Positions 41,912 to 51,536 of a stretch of DNA of 64,000 nucleotides are shown here, piece after piece. Below the pieces are notes generated by a model. The model saw only the letters and a list, made by a program, of their open reading frames with translations. It was not told the DNA's origin and ran no database searches. The position numbers and the translations under genes were made by a program. Where the stretch lies: the NCBI RefSeq assembly GCF_009761675.1, contig NZ_QUZH01000015.1, forward strand, positions 160,737 to 224,736. The letters run 5' to 3'. The DNA is from Bhargavaea sp. CC-171006. Lineage in GTDB: Bacteria > Bacillota > Bacilli > Bacillales_A > Planococcaceae. How positions within the stretch are numbered: position 1 is the stretch's first letter; every line of letters begins with the position of its first letter.

Positions 41912-42820
41912 TCATTCCGATGGTTTCGAATCCACCATGACCATTTTTGGATACGGAATCTCGATTCCGTTTTCCTGAAGGAATTGCTTCAGGTCCATGC
42001 GCAGTTGGCGCGCCAGGCCGAAGTGCATCATCGGGGCGGTTTCCGCGGATATCCGCATGACGACGTAGTTCGGATCGAGGCTCTGCACACCGAGCAGCTC
42101 AGGAGGAGCCAGCAGGTCCCCGTACTTCTCGTTATCCATGAGTCCATCCAGGAATTCCCTGATCAGCCGCTCGGCTTTTGGAATATTCGTCTCGTAAGAG
42201 ATCCGGGCGTCGATGATCGCCAATGAATTATAGATCGACGAGTTGACGACCTCCTGGATATTGCCGTTCGGGATGATGTGCAGTTCCCCCGTATAGACCT
42301 TGATCTTCGTCGTGCGGAGACCGATCTCCTCGACGGTGCCCTCGGCTTCGCCGATCCGGACATAGTCACCGACCGAGAACTGGTCCTCGAAGATGATGAA
42401 GAATCCGGTGATGACGTCCTTCACAAGACTCTGCGCGCCGAAACCGACAGCAAGACCAAGAACTCCCGCTCCGGCGATGAGGCCGGCAACATTGATATTG
42501 AATGTCGACAATATGGCGAGGATCGCAGCGAAGTAGACGACGTAGGAAATGACGTTCTCCAGCAGTTTAAGGAGCGTGCGCTCCCGCCGGTCGGACAACG
42601 GACGCCGGAGCCTGACGCTGAAGACACGGCGGAGGACCGCCTTGCCGATGCGGACGACCAGTCCGGCAAGAATGATGATGAGCAGGATCTTCAGGGCAAC
42701 CAGCCCGACATTCAGCCAGAGCTCCTCACTGAACAATGCATCCTTTGCACGGCCGATCAAATCAAACGTCCGCTTGGCCTCTTCGCCGACTGTCTCCGCC
42801 ACTGTAGGTTCTTTGGCCAT
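41912..42820 (-). CDS. Small-conductance mechanosensitive channel, MscS family
   Basis: A 302-residue channel with three membrane helices; the pore-lining helix is NVAGLIAGAGVLGLAVGFGAQSLVKDVITGFFIIFEDQFSVGDYVRIGEAEGTVEEIGLRTTKIKVYTGELHIIPNGNIQEVVN, a textbook MscS pore plus beta-domain. Opens under membrane tension to release solutes in hypo-osmotic shock. The ATG at 42820 is likely, with AAGGAGG 11 nt upstream; a TTG seven codons earlier overlaps that site. Conserved next to ychF as in B. subtilis (yyaF region). Confidence 0.9.
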   Translation of the reverse strand: MAKEPTVAETVGEEAKRTFDLIGRAKDALFSEELWLNVGLVALKILLIIILAGLVVRIGKAVLRRVFSVRLRRPLSDRRERTLLKLLENVISYVVYFAAILAILSTFNINVAGLIAGAGVLGLAVGFGAQSLVKDVITGFFIIFEDQFSVGDYVRIGEAEGTVEEIGLRTTKIKVYTGELHIIPNGNIQEVVNSSIYNSLAIIDARISYETNIPKAERLIREFLDGLMDNEKYGDLLAPPELLGVQSLDPNYVVMRISAETAPMMHFGLARQLRMDLKQFLQENGIEIPYPKMVMVDSKPSE

Positions 42821-42905
42821 ATAGGCATCAACCTCCTTCAACTTCTGTATATCCTCTCACTTTTGCGCGTATACTTCCAAAAACACGCATAGAAAAGAGG
42901 TTCAT

Positions 42906-43541
42906 ATGATCCGCATCGGGACGAGTTCTGAACAGGGACGTTTCCATTACGCGGAGGCGGGGGCTGCCTGGAGGATCGCCACCGTCCTTCTCCGCCACAT
43001 ACCATTCGGCGAGCGGCCGGTCCGGTTTGTCTGCATCGGGACGGACCGGTCGACCGGAGACGCCTACGGTCCGCTGACCGGCACCTCGCTCACCGAACAG
43101 GGGAGCCTTCGCCATCCGATTCTCGGAACGCTTGACAGGCCGGTCCATGCGCTGAATCTTCAGCGGATCGCCGAGACCGATGAGGATGTATTCACCGTGG
43201 CGATTGATGCCTGCCTCGGCAGGACCGAGCACATCGGGCAGATTGTCATTGAAGACCGCCCACTTTTCCCCGGGAGGGCTGTAGGAAAGACACTGCCGCC
43301 GATCGGGGACCTGTCGATCAAGGGCGTCGTCAATGCCGCCTCATCCAACAGCCAGGAAGTCCTCCAGAATACCCGGCTTCACCTTCCCTTCATGATGAGC
43401 CGTGTGACTGCAAGGGCGATCTCACTCGCCTGCTGCCGGCATGAAACCAAACCCGTACAGGAGTCCGGTCACGACAGCCACGATGAGTATGCCCGGAATG
43501 AGGTTTGCCACCCGGATCTTCGTCAGCCCGATCAGGTTTAG
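42906..43541 (+). CDS. yyaC: Spore protease YyaC-like protein
   Basis: A 211-residue protein of the YyaC/DUF1256 family, related in fold to germination protease and hydrogenase-maturation endopeptidases. Family blocks: VRFVCIGTDRSTGDAYGPLTGTSL, LDRPVHALNLQRI, VFTVAIDACLGRTEHIGQIVIEDRPLFPGRAVGKTLPPIGDLSIKGVVN and VLQNTRLHLPFMMSRVTARAI. In B. subtilis the gene lies at this locus and is expressed during sporulation. The last 40 codons run antisense through the 3' end of the convergent DUF554 gene and look unlike the family (CCRHETKPVQESGHDSHDEYARNEVCHPDLRQPDQV), so the C-terminus may be a readthrough tail. Confidence 0.85.
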   Translation: MIRIGTSSEQGRFHYAEAGAAWRIATVLLRHIPFGERPVRFVCIGTDRSTGDAYGPLTGTSLTEQGSLRHPILGTLDRPVHALNLQRIAETDEDVFTVAIDACLGRTEHIGQIVIEDRPLFPGRAVGKTLPPIGDLSIKGVVNAASSNSQEVLQNTRLHLPFMMSRVTARAISLACCRHETKPVQESGHDSHDEYARNEVCHPDLRQPDQV

Positions 43542-44159
43542 TCCGATTGCGATGATCATGAGCCCTCCGGTCGCCGTCATTTCCTCGATGAAAAACTGCA
43601 GCATGTCATCCGGGATAAACCGGCTGATGACGGATGCGAGCAACGTGATTGCGCCCTGGTAAAGAAAGACGGGCACTGCGGACAGGATGACTCCGATGCC
43701 GAGCGTCGAGCTGAGGATCAATGCCGTGAATCCGTCAATGATGCCTTTTGCAATCAGGACGTCATGATCGTTGCGGAGCCCGCTGTCGATCGCCCCGATG
43801 ACTGCCATTGAACCGATTACGAAGATGAGTGTCCCTGTGACAAACCCCTGGGCGATGCCGCCCTGGCCATCTTCTCCCGGAGTCTTGCCTGCCTTGGACT
43901 CCATCCAGCGGCCAAGGCGGTTCAGCTGTCCGTCCAGGTCGAGCCATTCGCCGATCGCCGCTCCGACGACAATCGAGATGATGACGATGATAATCTGTGA
44001 CGTTGCAAAGCTCATCTGGATGCCGATGACCATGACTGCAAGCCCGATGGCATAAGTCACCGTCTCCCTGATCCGTTCGGGTATCCTTCCGAGAAACCGG
44101 CCGATGACCGAACCGATGATGATGAGCAGCACGTTCACCAGTGTGCCGAATAATGCCAT
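43422..44159 (-). CDS. DUF554 family membrane protein
   Basis: A 245-residue integral membrane protein with seven or so hydrophobic segments: MALFGTLVNVLLIIIGSVIGRFLGRIPERIRETVTYAIGLAVMVIGIQMSF, IIIVIISIVVGAAIGEWLDLDGQLNRLGRWME, then GTLIFVIGSMAVIGAIDSGLRNDHDVLIAKGIIDGFTALILSSTLGIGVILSAVPVFLYQGAITLLA, the DUF554 core. Function is unknown (possible transporter). GGGAGATCCTT lies before the ATG at 44159. It overlaps yyaC tail to tail by 120 bp and follows parB across a strong hairpin. Confidence 0.88.
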   Translation of the reverse strand: MALFGTLVNVLLIIIGSVIGRFLGRIPERIRETVTYAIGLAVMVIGIQMSFATSQIIIVIISIVVGAAIGEWLDLDGQLNRLGRWMESKAGKTPGEDGQGGIAQGFVTGTLIFVIGSMAVIGAIDSGLRNDHDVLIAKGIIDGFTALILSSTLGIGVILSAVPVFLYQGAITLLASVISRFIPDDMLQFFIEEMTATGGLMIIAIGLNLIGLTKIRVANLIPGILIVAVVTGLLYGFGFMPAAGE

Positions 44160-44174
44160 AAGGATCTCCCTTTT

Positions 44175-44215
44175 CACAAAAAATAGACCGCCCTTTTTCT
44201 CTGCAGAAAAAGGGC
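44175..44215 (-). terminator. Terminator after parB
   Basis: GCCCTTTTTCT (44190-44200) pairs with AGAAAAAGGGC (44205-44215), an 11-bp perfect stem with tetraloop, followed on the reverse strand by GGTCTATTTTTTG. Confidence 0.85.
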
Positions 44216-44224
44216 AGGTTGTTA

Positions 44225-45064
44225 TCACTGCTGATCAAGGAGCTCGAGAATCCGTTCGAGGTCATCATCAGAGAAAAACTCGATCTCGATTTTCCCCCGA
44301 TTTTTCGTCTTCCTGATATTGACACTCGTACCGAAGAAGTCACGGAGCTCCGTTTCTTTTTCGGTGATGAAGATGTCTTTCTTTTCTTTCTTTGTTTCAC
44401 GTGGAACATCTTCGTTCATCCGCTGGACAAGCGCTTCGAGCTGTCGGACATTCAGATTGTCAGCGGCTGTTTTTTGGGCAACAGGCTCTATTTGCGTTTT
44501 TTTCTTTAATCCGAGCAGCGCGCGGCCGTGTCCCATCGACAACCGGCCATCCGAAAGCATGGAACGGACCTGTTCCGGAAGAGATAGGAGGCGCAGATGG
44601 TTCGCGATATGAGGACGGCTCTTACCAAGGCGGAAGGCCAGCTGCTCCTGTGTCAGGCCGAGCGTGTCCATTAGCTGCTTGTAGGCTTCCGCCTCTTCGA
44701 CCGGGTTCAGATCTTCTCGCTGAAGATTCTCCAGAATCGCCAGTTCCATCATCTGCTGGTCGGTCATATCGCGCACTACTGCGGGCACGGATTCTAGTCC
44801 TGCCTCCCCGGAAGCCCGGAATCTCCTTTCGCCGACAACGATTTCATACTTCCGGCCTTTTTTCCGGACGATGATCGGCTGGAGAACACCATGTTCGCGG
44901 ATGGATTCGGTCAGTTCTTTGAGACTTTCCTCCTCGAACACCTTCCTTGGCTGGTACGGGTTTGGCTTCAGAAGTTTCAGGTCGATCAGTTCCACTTGTT
45001 CGGACTGTTTCAGCGACTCTCCGGGAAAGAGTGCATTCAGCCCCTTACCTAGCCCCTTCGCCAT
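44225..45064 (-). CDS. parB: Chromosome-partitioning protein ParB (Spo0J)
   Basis: A 279-residue CTP-dependent DNA clamp. N-terminal MAKGLGKGLNALFPGE, then the CTP-binding domain NPYQPRKVFEEESLKELTESIREHGVLQPIIVR and GERRFRASGEAGLESVPAVVRDM, the ELAILENLQREDLNPVEEAEAY block, a helix-turn-helix (LTQEQLAFRLGKSRPHIANHLRLLSLP) that reads parS, and a dimerisation C-terminus. ParB spreads from parS and loads SMC. Its ATG overlaps the end of parA (20 bp), so ParA and ParB are coupled. A parS site lies within the gene. Confidence 0.97.
   Translation of the reverse strand: MAKGLGKGLNALFPGESLKQSEQVELIDLKLLKPNPYQPRKVFEEESLKELTESIREHGVLQPIIVRKKGRKYEIVVGERRFRASGEAGLESVPAVVRDMTDQQMMELAILENLQREDLNPVEEAEAYKQLMDTLGLTQEQLAFRLGKSRPHIANHLRLLSLPEQVRSMLSDGRLSMGHGRALLGLKKKTQIEPVAQKTAADNLNVRQLEALVQRMNEDVPRETKKEKKDIFITEKETELRDFFGTSVNIRKTKNRGKIEIEFFSDDDLERILELLDQQ
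44393..44408. promoter_or_regulatory. parS: parS centromere site inside parB
   Basis: TGTTTCACGTGGAACA matches the parS consensus TGTTTCACGTGAAACA at 15 of 16 positions; read on the other strand it is TGTTCCACGTGAAACA, the sequence found inside spo0J of B. subtilis. Confidence 0.93.
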
Positions 45065-45818
45065 TGCGGATCACTTCCTTCGCCAATTCTAGATAAACTT
45101 CCGCTCCGCGTGACCGCGGATCGTAGACAATGATCGGTTCACCGTGGCTCGGTGCCTCACTCAGCCGGACATTGCGCGCAATGACCGTATGGTACACCTT
45201 GTCCTGGAAGTATTTTTTCACTTCCTCGATGACCTGGATGCCGAGGTTGGTACGCGCGTCGAACATCGTCAGGAGAACGCCGTCGATCATCAGGTCCTGA
45301 TTGAGGTGCTTCTGCACAAGCCGGATGGTCGAAAGAAGCTGGCTCAGACCTTCGAGTGCGTAGTATTCGCACTGGACCGGGATGATGAGGCCGTCAGATG
45401 CGGTGAGCGCATTCAGCGTCAGCAATCCGAGGGAAGGCGGGCAGTCGATGATGATGTAATCATAATCATCCTTCAGCTCATCCAGCGCATGCTTGAGACG
45501 CACTTCACGAGATATCGTGGAGACAAGCTCAATCTCCGCGCCGGCAAGTGCGATGGTGGCCGGAATGACGCTAAGCCCCTCCACTTTCGTCGGCATGACC
45601 GCACTCCGGACATCGGCGTCATCGATCAGGACATCGTATATGCAGTTCTGGACATCGCCTTTGTTGATGCCGACCCCGCTCGTCGCGTTCCCCTGGGGGT
45701 CCGTGTCGATGAGCAGCACCTTCTTGCCCAGATGTGCGAGGCAAGCGCTCAGATTGACGGAGGTCGTCGTTTTGCCGACTCCGCCCTTCTGATTGGCGAT
45801 CGATATGATTCTTCCCAC
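45045..45818 (-). CDS. parA: Chromosome-partitioning ATPase ParA (Soj)
   Basis: A 257-residue deviant-Walker ATPase. The N-terminus GRIISIANQKGGVGKTTTSVNLSACLAHLGKKVLLIDTDPQGNATSG carries the KGGVGKTT motif with signature Lys, followed by DYIIIDCPPSLGLLTLNAL and VIARNVRLSEAPSHGEPIIVYDPRSRGAEVYLELAKE. Soj regulates DnaA activity and helps origin segregation with ParB. The GTG at 45818 has AGGTG 5 nt upstream; the frame extends a few codons further but without a site. Confidence 0.96.
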   Translation of the reverse strand: MGRIISIANQKGGVGKTTTSVNLSACLAHLGKKVLLIDTDPQGNATSGVGINKGDVQNCIYDVLIDDADVRSAVMPTKVEGLSVIPATIALAGAEIELVSTISREVRLKHALDELKDDYDYIIIDCPPSLGLLTLNALTASDGLIIPVQCEYYALEGLSQLLSTIRLVQKHLNQDLMIDGVLLTMFDARTNLGIQVIEEVKKYFQDKVYHTVIARNVRLSEAPSHGEPIIVYDPRSRGAEVYLELAKEVIRNGEGAR

Positions 45819-45923
45819 AATGCACCTGCTTTCCAACTGCTTCGTTGCGGTATTGACTTTGCCCGCACGGAGCGGGCCGTTTCTTACATTCTACCAAATT
45901 TCCGCCTATCGGTCTTTCGGCCG

Positions 45924-45954
45924 ACAGAAAAAACTCTTGCCAAAAAGGCAAGAG
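45924..45954 (-). terminator. Terminator of noc
   Basis: CTCTTGCC (45934-45941) pairs with GGCAAGAG (45947-45954), followed on the reverse strand by TTTTTTCTG. So parAB is transcribed separately from noc. Confidence 0.9.
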
Positions 45955-45958
45955 ACGG

Positions 45959-46828
45959 TTACTTCTGTTTCGGGATCCGGACTGTGATCTTGTAGAACTC
46001 TTCCTCGTCTTCTTCTTCCGTCTGCAGCCGGATGCCGCTCTGGTTGACGAGGGAGAGGGACTGCCGGATCGTATTAAGCGCGATGCGGACGTCCTTGCTG
46101 ACTGCCTTGCGCCGCTTTTTTGGTTTCTGCTCGGGTGCCGGCTCTTCTTCCGGGGGATTCAGGATCTCCTGGATCCTTGCTTCGAGCTGTTTGACATTAT
46201 ATTGATGCTCCCTGATTTCTTCAAACACCTGAATTTGCAGTTCTTCTTCCTTCAGAGGTATCAGTGAGCGGGCGTGCCGTTCGGATATCTCACGGTCAAG
46301 GATGCCCCTTCTGATCGGTTCGGGAAGCTTTAGGAGACGGAGCTTGTTGGCTACCGTGGACTGCCCCTTTCCGAGCCGCTGCGCAAGCGCTTCCTGTGTG
46401 AGGGAGTGGAGTTTCAGCAACTTGTCATATGCCATGGCCTCTTCGATCGCCGTCAGTTCTTCCCGCTGCAGGTTCTCGATAAGGGCAACAGAAGCGGTCT
46501 CTTTGTCGTCCATGTCCCGGATGATTGCAGGGACTTCTGTCCACTTCAGCTTTTTCATCGCCCGGTATCGGCGTTCACCTGCGATGATTTCGAACTTGCC
46601 GTCCTCGATCGGACGGACGACGATCGGCTGGATGACGCCGTGGATATTGATGGTCCTCGCCAATTCATCGATCTTCTCTTCATCAAAGATCGTTCTTGGC
46701 TGGAATCGGTTAGGTATGATATCGGCCAGGCGGACCTTGATTACATCCTCGGAACGTTCCGCCCCGCTCGCTTCAAATAATTCATCTTTATCGCTGTTCC
46801 CGAAAAAGCGCGAGAAAGTGCTTTTCAA
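45959..46828 (-). CDS. noc: Nucleoid occlusion protein Noc
   Basis: A 289-residue ParB paralogue that binds NBS sites, spreads with CTP, recruits DNA to the membrane and blocks division over the nucleoid. N-terminal amphipathic segment [10 protein letters not shown] matches the membrane-targeting helix of Noc. ParB-like core: [115 protein letters not shown]; the C-terminus [26 protein letters not shown] is Noc-specific. The TTG at 46828 has AAGGGGG 8 nt upstream and yields the family start; a GTG three codons earlier sits on top of that site. Confidence 0.95.
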   Translation of the reverse strand: MKSTFSRFFGNSDKDELFEASGAERSEDVIKVRLADIIPNRFQPRTIFDEEKIDELARTINIHGVIQPIVVRPIEDGKFEIIAGERRYRAMKKLKWTEVPAIIRDMDDKETASVALIENLQREELTAIEEAMAYDKLLKLHSLTQEALAQRLGKGQSTVANKLRLLKLPEPIRRGILDREISERHARSLIPLKEEELQIQVFEEIREHQYNVKQLEARIQEILNPPEEEPAPEQKPKKRRKAVSKDVRIALNTIRQSLSLVNQSGIRLQTEEEDEEEFYKITVRIPKQK

Positions 46829-46925
46829 AACGGGCACCCCCTTATGGACATCCTACTACAAGACAATTCGATGCGGGACCGGAAATTCCTTCCCGGAGTG
46901 TTCAAATGTAAGAATATAAAAAAAA

Positions 46926-46941
46926 TGTTCCACGTGGAACA
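46926..46941. promoter_or_regulatory. parS: parS-like site upstream of noc
   Basis: TGTTCCACGTGGAACA is a perfect 16-bp palindrome and matches the parS consensus at 14 of 16 positions. It lies about 100 bp upstream of the noc start. Confidence 0.85.
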
Positions 46942-46973
46942 GGAGTTTGTAAAATTTTATAAAAAAGAGGCTG

Positions 46974-47100
46974 ATTTCCGCTACAGGCCCTTCGCTTACC
47001 GCGGGCGTTGCCTCAGCCTCCTCGAGCTACGCTCTGTGGGGTCTTCGGCTAACGCTTTTCCCGCAGGTGTCTCGGGCCTTTCGCTTCAATCAGCCATCAA
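46974..47100 (+). repeat. Dispersed GC-rich repeat, copy C
   Basis: Contains CGCTTACCGCGGGCGTTGCC, GGGGTCTTCGGCTAACGCTT and TTCCCGCAGGTGTCTCGGGC, closest to copy A in its left and middle parts and to copy B in its outer ends. Lies between the noc upstream region and rsmG; non-coding. Confidence 0.75.
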
Positions 47101-47156
47101 TTAAGAATAGTTTTCGTTTCAATCATCACCTAAGCATGAGTCCATCTCAAATTTCT

Positions 47157-47876
47157 TTACTTAACAAGCGGAAGTTTGCCCGGGGTACCCGGTTTCCGAG
47201 GATATTTTTTCGGCGTGCGGGCGACTTTCTCAATGACAAAGATATTGCGCTCGCTGTCTTCGACCGGCAGGAGGAATGAATGGGATTCCTTCAGGCGGCC
47301 GCCGAGAAGTTTCACGGCGTATTCCGCTTCCCGCATCTCCTCGCCGGCAGCCGCCGCCTTCATAGAGATGAACCGGCCGCCTTCCTTTACAAGCGGGAGG
47401 CAAAGCTCGGCAAGTACCGGAAGGCGTGCGACCGCGCGGGCGGTCACGACGTCGAACGCTTCCCGGAAGTCCGGATTGCGGCCGGCTTCCTCTGCACGCG
47501 CATGGACGAAACGGACATGGTCGAGACCAAGTTCTTTTCCGAGTTCATCAAGGAACGTGATCCGCTTGTTGAGGGAGTCGATGATCGTCACATGCAGTTC
47601 CGGGAAGCAGATCTTGAGCGGAATGCTCGGGAAGCCTGCTCCCGCTCCAACGTCACAGACAGTCAGTGCACCGTCGAACGGGGCTTGGAATGCGGCGCTC
47701 ACCGAATCATAAAAATGCTTCAGATACACCTGCTCCCGGTCCGTAATGGCCGTCAGGTTCATTTTTTCGTTCCATTCAACGAGCAGTTCATAGTAGCGTC
47801 GGAACTGGGCAATCTGCTGATCGCTCAGCATGATTCCGCGCTTTTCAAGTTCCTGCACAAATTGTTCTTCATTCAT
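47157..47876 (-). CDS. rsmG: 16S rRNA (guanine527-N7)-methyltransferase RsmG (GidB)
   Basis: A 239-residue SAM-dependent methyltransferase; length equals the B. subtilis protein. SAM motif I is [18 protein letters not shown], motif region [43 protein letters not shown], and substrate-side [28 protein letters not shown]. It methylates G527 near the decoding centre; loss gives low-level streptomycin resistance. The ATG at 47876 gives [14 protein letters not shown]; longer frames have no relatives. Confidence 0.96.
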   Translation of the reverse strand: MNEEQFVQELEKRGIMLSDQQIAQFRRYYELLVEWNEKMNLTAITDREQVYLKHFYDSVSAAFQAPFDGALTVCDVGAGAGFPSIPLKICFPELHVTIIDSLNKRITFLDELGKELGLDHVRFVHARAEEAGRNPDFREAFDVVTARAVARLPVLAELCLPLVKEGGRFISMKAAAAGEEMREAEYAVKLLGGRLKESHSFLLPVEDSERNIFVIEKVARTPKKYPRKPGTPGKLPLVK

Positions 47877-47940
47877 TGAGACGGTTCCCCTTCCATAAAA
47901 CAGGCCGATGCGAATCTTGTTCACATCGGCCTATTGGTGT

Positions 47941-49830
47941 TTAACCGGATACTTTCGCAATCCTTCCCTGTTCAATATAAACGAGCAGGATGGAGATGTC
48001 TGCCGGGTTGACGCCCGAAATCCGGGAAGCCTGCGCGATTGAGAGCGGTCGGACCTCCTTGAGGTTGTGGCACGCTTCGGAGGCAATGCCCTGGATGGCA
48101 TCGTAGTCGATGGCTTCAGGGATTTTCTTGTCCTCCATCTTCTTGAGGCGTTCCACCTGCTGCATCGACTTGTTGATGTAGCCCTCATATTTAACCTGGA
48201 TCTCGACCTGTTCCTTGACCTCTTCCGGCAATTCCACATCCGACGGAGCGGCGGCTTCGATCAGGCCATAGTGGACTTCCGGTCGGCGCAGCAGGTCAGA
48301 AGCGTGGATCGCTTCCTTGAGTTCGGTGCCGCCGGTTTCACGGATGGCTTCCTGGAGAGCGTCGTCCGGTTTCAGGACAGTGCGGCCAAGACGTTTGATC
48401 TCGTCTTCGATCATTCGCTTTTTCTCGATAAACAGAGCATAACGCTCCTCGCTCTGCAGCCCGATTTTATAGCCGATTTCCGTCAGGCGGAGGTCAGCGT
48501 TGTCGTGGCGCAGCAGCAGGCGATATTCCGCACGCGAAGTGAGGAGGCGGTAGGGCTCGCTCGTGCCTTTGGTCACGAGGTCGTCGATCAGGACGCCGAT
48601 GTAGGCATCGGAGCGGCTCAGGATGACTTCCTCGCGGCCAAGCATCCGTGCAGCCGCATTGATGCCGGCCATGATGCCCTGTGCAGCGGCTTCTTCATAG
48701 CCCGACGTGCCGTTGATCTGGCCGGCGGTGTAGAGGCCGCGGATCCGCTTTGTTTCAAGTGTCGGCCAAAGCTGTGTCGGCACGATCGCATCGTATTCGA
48801 TGGCGTAGCCGGCTCGCATCATTTCGGCCTTTTCCAGACCCGGGATCGTTTCAAGCAACCGGCGCTGGATGTGCTCCGGCAGGCTGGTGGACAGTCCCTG
48901 TACATACACTTCACGTGTATTGCGGCCTTCCGGCTCAAGGAAGATCTGGTGCCGCGGCTTGTCGCTGAACCGGACGATCTTGTCTTCGATCGACGGGCAG
49001 TAGCGCGGGCCCTTGCCTTTGATCATGCCGGAGTACATCGGCGACAGGTTCAGATTGTCGTTGATGATTTCGTGTGTTTCCCCGGTCGTATAGGTCAGCC
49101 AGCATGGCAGCTGGTCGGTGATGAACTCGGACGTCTCGTAGCTGAACGCCCGGGGTTCTTCATCACCCGGCTGGATTTCCGTCTTGCTGTAGTCGATCGT
49201 GCGGCTGTTCACACGAGGAGGTGTCCCTGTTTTAAAGCGGACAGTCTCAAATCCGAGTTCCTCGAGGTTTTCCGCAAGGCGAATCGACGGCTGCTGGTGG
49301 TTCGGTCCGCTGGAGTATTTCAGGTCGCCGATGATGATCTCTCCGCGAAGGAATGTCCCCGTCGTGACGACGACGGTTTCGGCGCGGTAAACGGCGCCGA
49401 CCTGTGTGATGACACCCTTCACTTCATTATCTTCGACGATCAGTTCCTCGACAATGCCCTGATGGAGGTGAAGATTCTCCTGTTCCTCAAGCATGCTCTT
49501 CATTTCCTGCTGATAGAGCACTTTGTCGGCCTGCGCGCGGAGTGCCCGCACCGCCGGCCCTTTTCCTGTGTTCAGCATGCGCATCTGGATATGCGTTTTA
49601 TCAATGACTTTCCCCATCGCGCCGCCGAGCGCGTCGATTTCGCGGACGACGATCCCTTTCGCCGGGCCGCCGATCGACGGATTGCACGGCATGAACGCGA
49701 TCATATCGAGGTTCATCGTGAGCATGAGGGTCGATGCACCCATTTTCGCTGCGGCCAGGCCGGCTTCGACGCCCGCGTGGCCCGCTCCGATGACGATTAC
49801 ATCGAACTTGCCTGCTTCAAATTGTGGCAT
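47941..49830 (-). CDS. mnmG: tRNA uridine-34 5-carboxymethylaminomethyl synthesis protein MnmG (GidA)
   Basis: A 629-residue FAD enzyme. N-terminal [34 protein letters not shown] binds [24 protein letters not shown] and [67 protein letters not shown] [15 protein letters not shown] and [16 protein letters not shown] are diagnostic. With MnmE it modifies the wobble uridine of several tRNAs. GGAAGGATG precedes the ATG. Gene order mnmE-mnmG-rsmG is conserved. Confidence 0.98.
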   Translation of the reverse strand: MPQFEAGKFDVIVIGAGHAGVEAGLAAAKMGASTLMLTMNLDMIAFMPCNPSIGGPAKGIVVREIDALGGAMGKVIDKTHIQMRMLNTGKGPAVRALRAQADKVLYQQEMKSMLEEQENLHLHQGIVEELIVEDNEVKGVITQVGAVYRAETVVVTTGTFLRGEIIIGDLKYSSGPNHQQPSIRLAENLEELGFETVRFKTGTPPRVNSRTIDYSKTEIQPGDEEPRAFSYETSEFITDQLPCWLTYTTGETHEIINDNLNLSPMYSGMIKGKGPRYCPSIEDKIVRFSDKPRHQIFLEPEGRNTREVYVQGLSTSLPEHIQRRLLETIPGLEKAEMMRAGYAIEYDAIVPTQLWPTLETKRIRGLYTAGQINGTSGYEEAAAQGIMAGINAAARMLGREEVILSRSDAYIGVLIDDLVTKGTSEPYRLLTSRAEYRLLLRHDNADLRLTEIGYKIGLQSEERYALFIEKKRMIEDEIKRLGRTVLKPDDALQEAIRETGGTELKEAIHASDLLRRPEVHYGLIEAAAPSDVELPEEVKEQVEIQVKYEGYINKSMQQVERLKKMEDKKIPEAIDYDAIQGIASEACHNLKEVRPLSIAQASRISGVNPADISILLVYIEQGRIAKVSG

Positions 49831-49884
49831 GTTCGTTCATCCTTCCTAATATCTGAATATATGAAGCCGGCACCAAACCGGCAT

Positions 49885-51270
49885 TTACTTCCCTAGACAG
49901 AACTGCGAGAACAACTCATTGATGAGGCTTTCCTGCACGGTATCCCCGACGATTTCCCCGAGGATTTCCCATGCACGGGTCACATCGATCTGGACCATAT
50001 CAACCGGTACCCCTGCCTCCGCCGCCGAAAGGGCATCATCAACGGAACGGCGGGCCTGGTGGAGCAGCGCCACGTGGCGGGCATTCGAAACATACGTCAT
50101 GTCCTGGGATCCTGTCCGGCCCTCAAAGAACATCGAGGCGATGGCCTCTTCCAGCTCATCGACCCCTTCATCTTTAAGAAGGGAGGTCGTGACGACAGGC
50201 GCATTGCCCGTCTGGCTGCGGACCTCATCAATATCCAATTTGCGCGGAAGGTCGGTCTTGTTTGCGACGACGATGACGTCCATGCCGCGGACCGCCTCGA
50301 ACAGGCGGCTATCCTCTTCGCTCAGTTCCTCCGAACTGTTCAGCACGAGGAGGATCAGGTCTGCTTCCTTCAGCACCTTGCGTGAACGCTCTACGCCGAT
50401 CCGCTCCACGATGTCCTCGGTTTCCCGGATGCCGGCCGTGTCGACCAGCTTCAGCGGAACCCCGCGCACATTGACGTATTCTTCAATGATATCGCGAGTC
50501 GTGCCTGCAATATCGGTGACGATCGCCTTGTTTTCCTGGAGGAGACTGTTGAGAAGGGATGACTTGCCGACATTCGGTCGGCCGATGATCGCCGTCGACA
50601 GCCCTTCCCGGAGAATCTTGCCCTGGCCGGATGTGCGGATAAGCCCGTCAATCTCTGAGCGGACCCACGTGCACTTCTCGATCAGGACGGGAAGCGTCAT
50701 TTCCTCTACATCGTCATATTCCGGATAGTCAATGTTCACTTCCACCTGTGCAAGCGTCTCAATCAGCGCCTGGCGAAGATCCCCGATAAGCCGGGACAGC
50801 CGGCCATCCATCTGCCCCAGTGCAACATCCATCGCGCGGTCGGTCTTGGAGCGGATCAGGTCCATGACCCCTTCCGCCTGGGACAGGTCGATCCTGCCGT
50901 TAAGGAAAGCGCGCTTCGTAAACTCGCCGGGTTCGGCAAGACGCGCGCCGCTCCGGAGGACCAGTTCCAGAACGCGATTCACCGAAACAAGGCCCCCGTG
51001 GCAGTTGATCTCGATGACATCTTCCCGTGTATAGGTTTTTGGTGCCTTCATCATGGACACCATCACTTCTTCTGCCGTTTTCCCAGTCTCCGGGTCGACG
51101 AGATGGCCGTAATGGATCGTATGCGATGCCGATTCGGCCAGCGTCTTGCCGGAAGGCGAACGGAACAGGCGGTCGGTAATACCGACCGCTTCATCCCCGC
51201 TCAGCCGGACGATGGCGATTGCGCCCTCGCCCATAGGTGTGGATATCGCCGCAATTGTATCAAATTCCAT
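49885..51270 (-). CDS. mnmE: tRNA modification GTPase MnmE (TrmE)
   Basis: A 461-residue GTPase that works with MnmG. N-terminal folate-binding domain ([67 protein letters not shown]), central G domain inserted in a helical domain ([48 protein letters not shown]), and C-terminal FCLGK, whose Cys is the invariant CxGK residue. The ATG at 51270 has AAAGGGG 8 nt upstream. Its promoter region carries two fused DnaA boxes. Confidence 0.97.
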   Translation of the reverse strand: MEFDTIAAISTPMGEGAIAIVRLSGDEAVGITDRLFRSPSGKTLAESASHTIHYGHLVDPETGKTAEEVMVSMMKAPKTYTREDVIEINCHGGLVSVNRVLELVLRSGARLAEPGEFTKRAFLNGRIDLSQAEGVMDLIRSKTDRAMDVALGQMDGRLSRLIGDLRQALIETLAQVEVNIDYPEYDDVEEMTLPVLIEKCTWVRSEIDGLIRTSGQGKILREGLSTAIIGRPNVGKSSLLNSLLQENKAIVTDIAGTTRDIIEEYVNVRGVPLKLVDTAGIRETEDIVERIGVERSRKVLKEADLILLVLNSSEELSEEDSRLFEAVRGMDVIVVANKTDLPRKLDIDEVRSQTGNAPVVTTSLLKDEGVDELEEAIASMFFEGRTGSQDMTYVSNARHVALLHQARRSVDDALSAAEAGVPVDMVQIDVTRAWEILGEIVGDTVQESLINELFSQFCLGK

Positions 51271-51293
51271 TCCGGCCACCCCTTTCTATATTG

Positions 51294-51311
51294 TTATCCA
51301 CATGTGGATAA
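51294..51311. promoter_or_regulatory. Back-to-back DnaA boxes upstream of mnmE
   Basis: TTATCCACATGTGGATAA is a perfect 18-bp palindrome made of two consensus DnaA boxes in head-to-head contact, 24 bp before the mnmE start. Confidence 0.85.
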
Positions 51312-51499
51312 TCCGCATGCAGGCATGGTTATCTAACATAATATAGTACCACAAACACTCCACATGGAAAAGTGGCGGGATCGAAAGGAAAAAATCCCCG
51401 GCCGGATCCCTTGCAGGATGGCGGCCACCGATTTCAGACACTATCGGCAGCCGGCTGTTGTGCAACAGGGTATCCCGGCCATTCTGCCGTCGGACGCAA

Positions 51500-51530
51500 A
51501 AAATACCGGACAGCATGGGATGCTGTCCGG
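51500..51530 (-). terminator. Terminator of the rpmH-rnpA-yidC-jag operon
   Basis: CCGGACAGCAT (51506-51516) pairs with ATGCTGTCCGG (51520-51530), loop GGG, followed on the reverse strand by TATTTTTTGCG. Confidence 0.92.
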
Positions 51531-51536
51531 CTCTGT

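Noticed and set aside
46844..47104. An 86-codon frame over repeat copy C
   Set aside because: Covers the parS site and the dispersed repeat; composition follows the repeat and no conserved protein is apparent.
48900..48920. TTCACGTGTA in mnmG as a parS site
   Set aside because: Matches the core only, with several mismatches in the outer positions.
48067..49896. A 609-codon forward-strand frame opposite mnmG
   Set aside because: Mirror frame of the conserved mnmG gene with Arg/Phe-rich translation and no family resemblance.
50068..50084. GCCACGTGGC palindrome in mnmE as a further parS site
   Set aside because: Only the central CACGTG core matches; the flanking bases needed for ParB recognition are absent.
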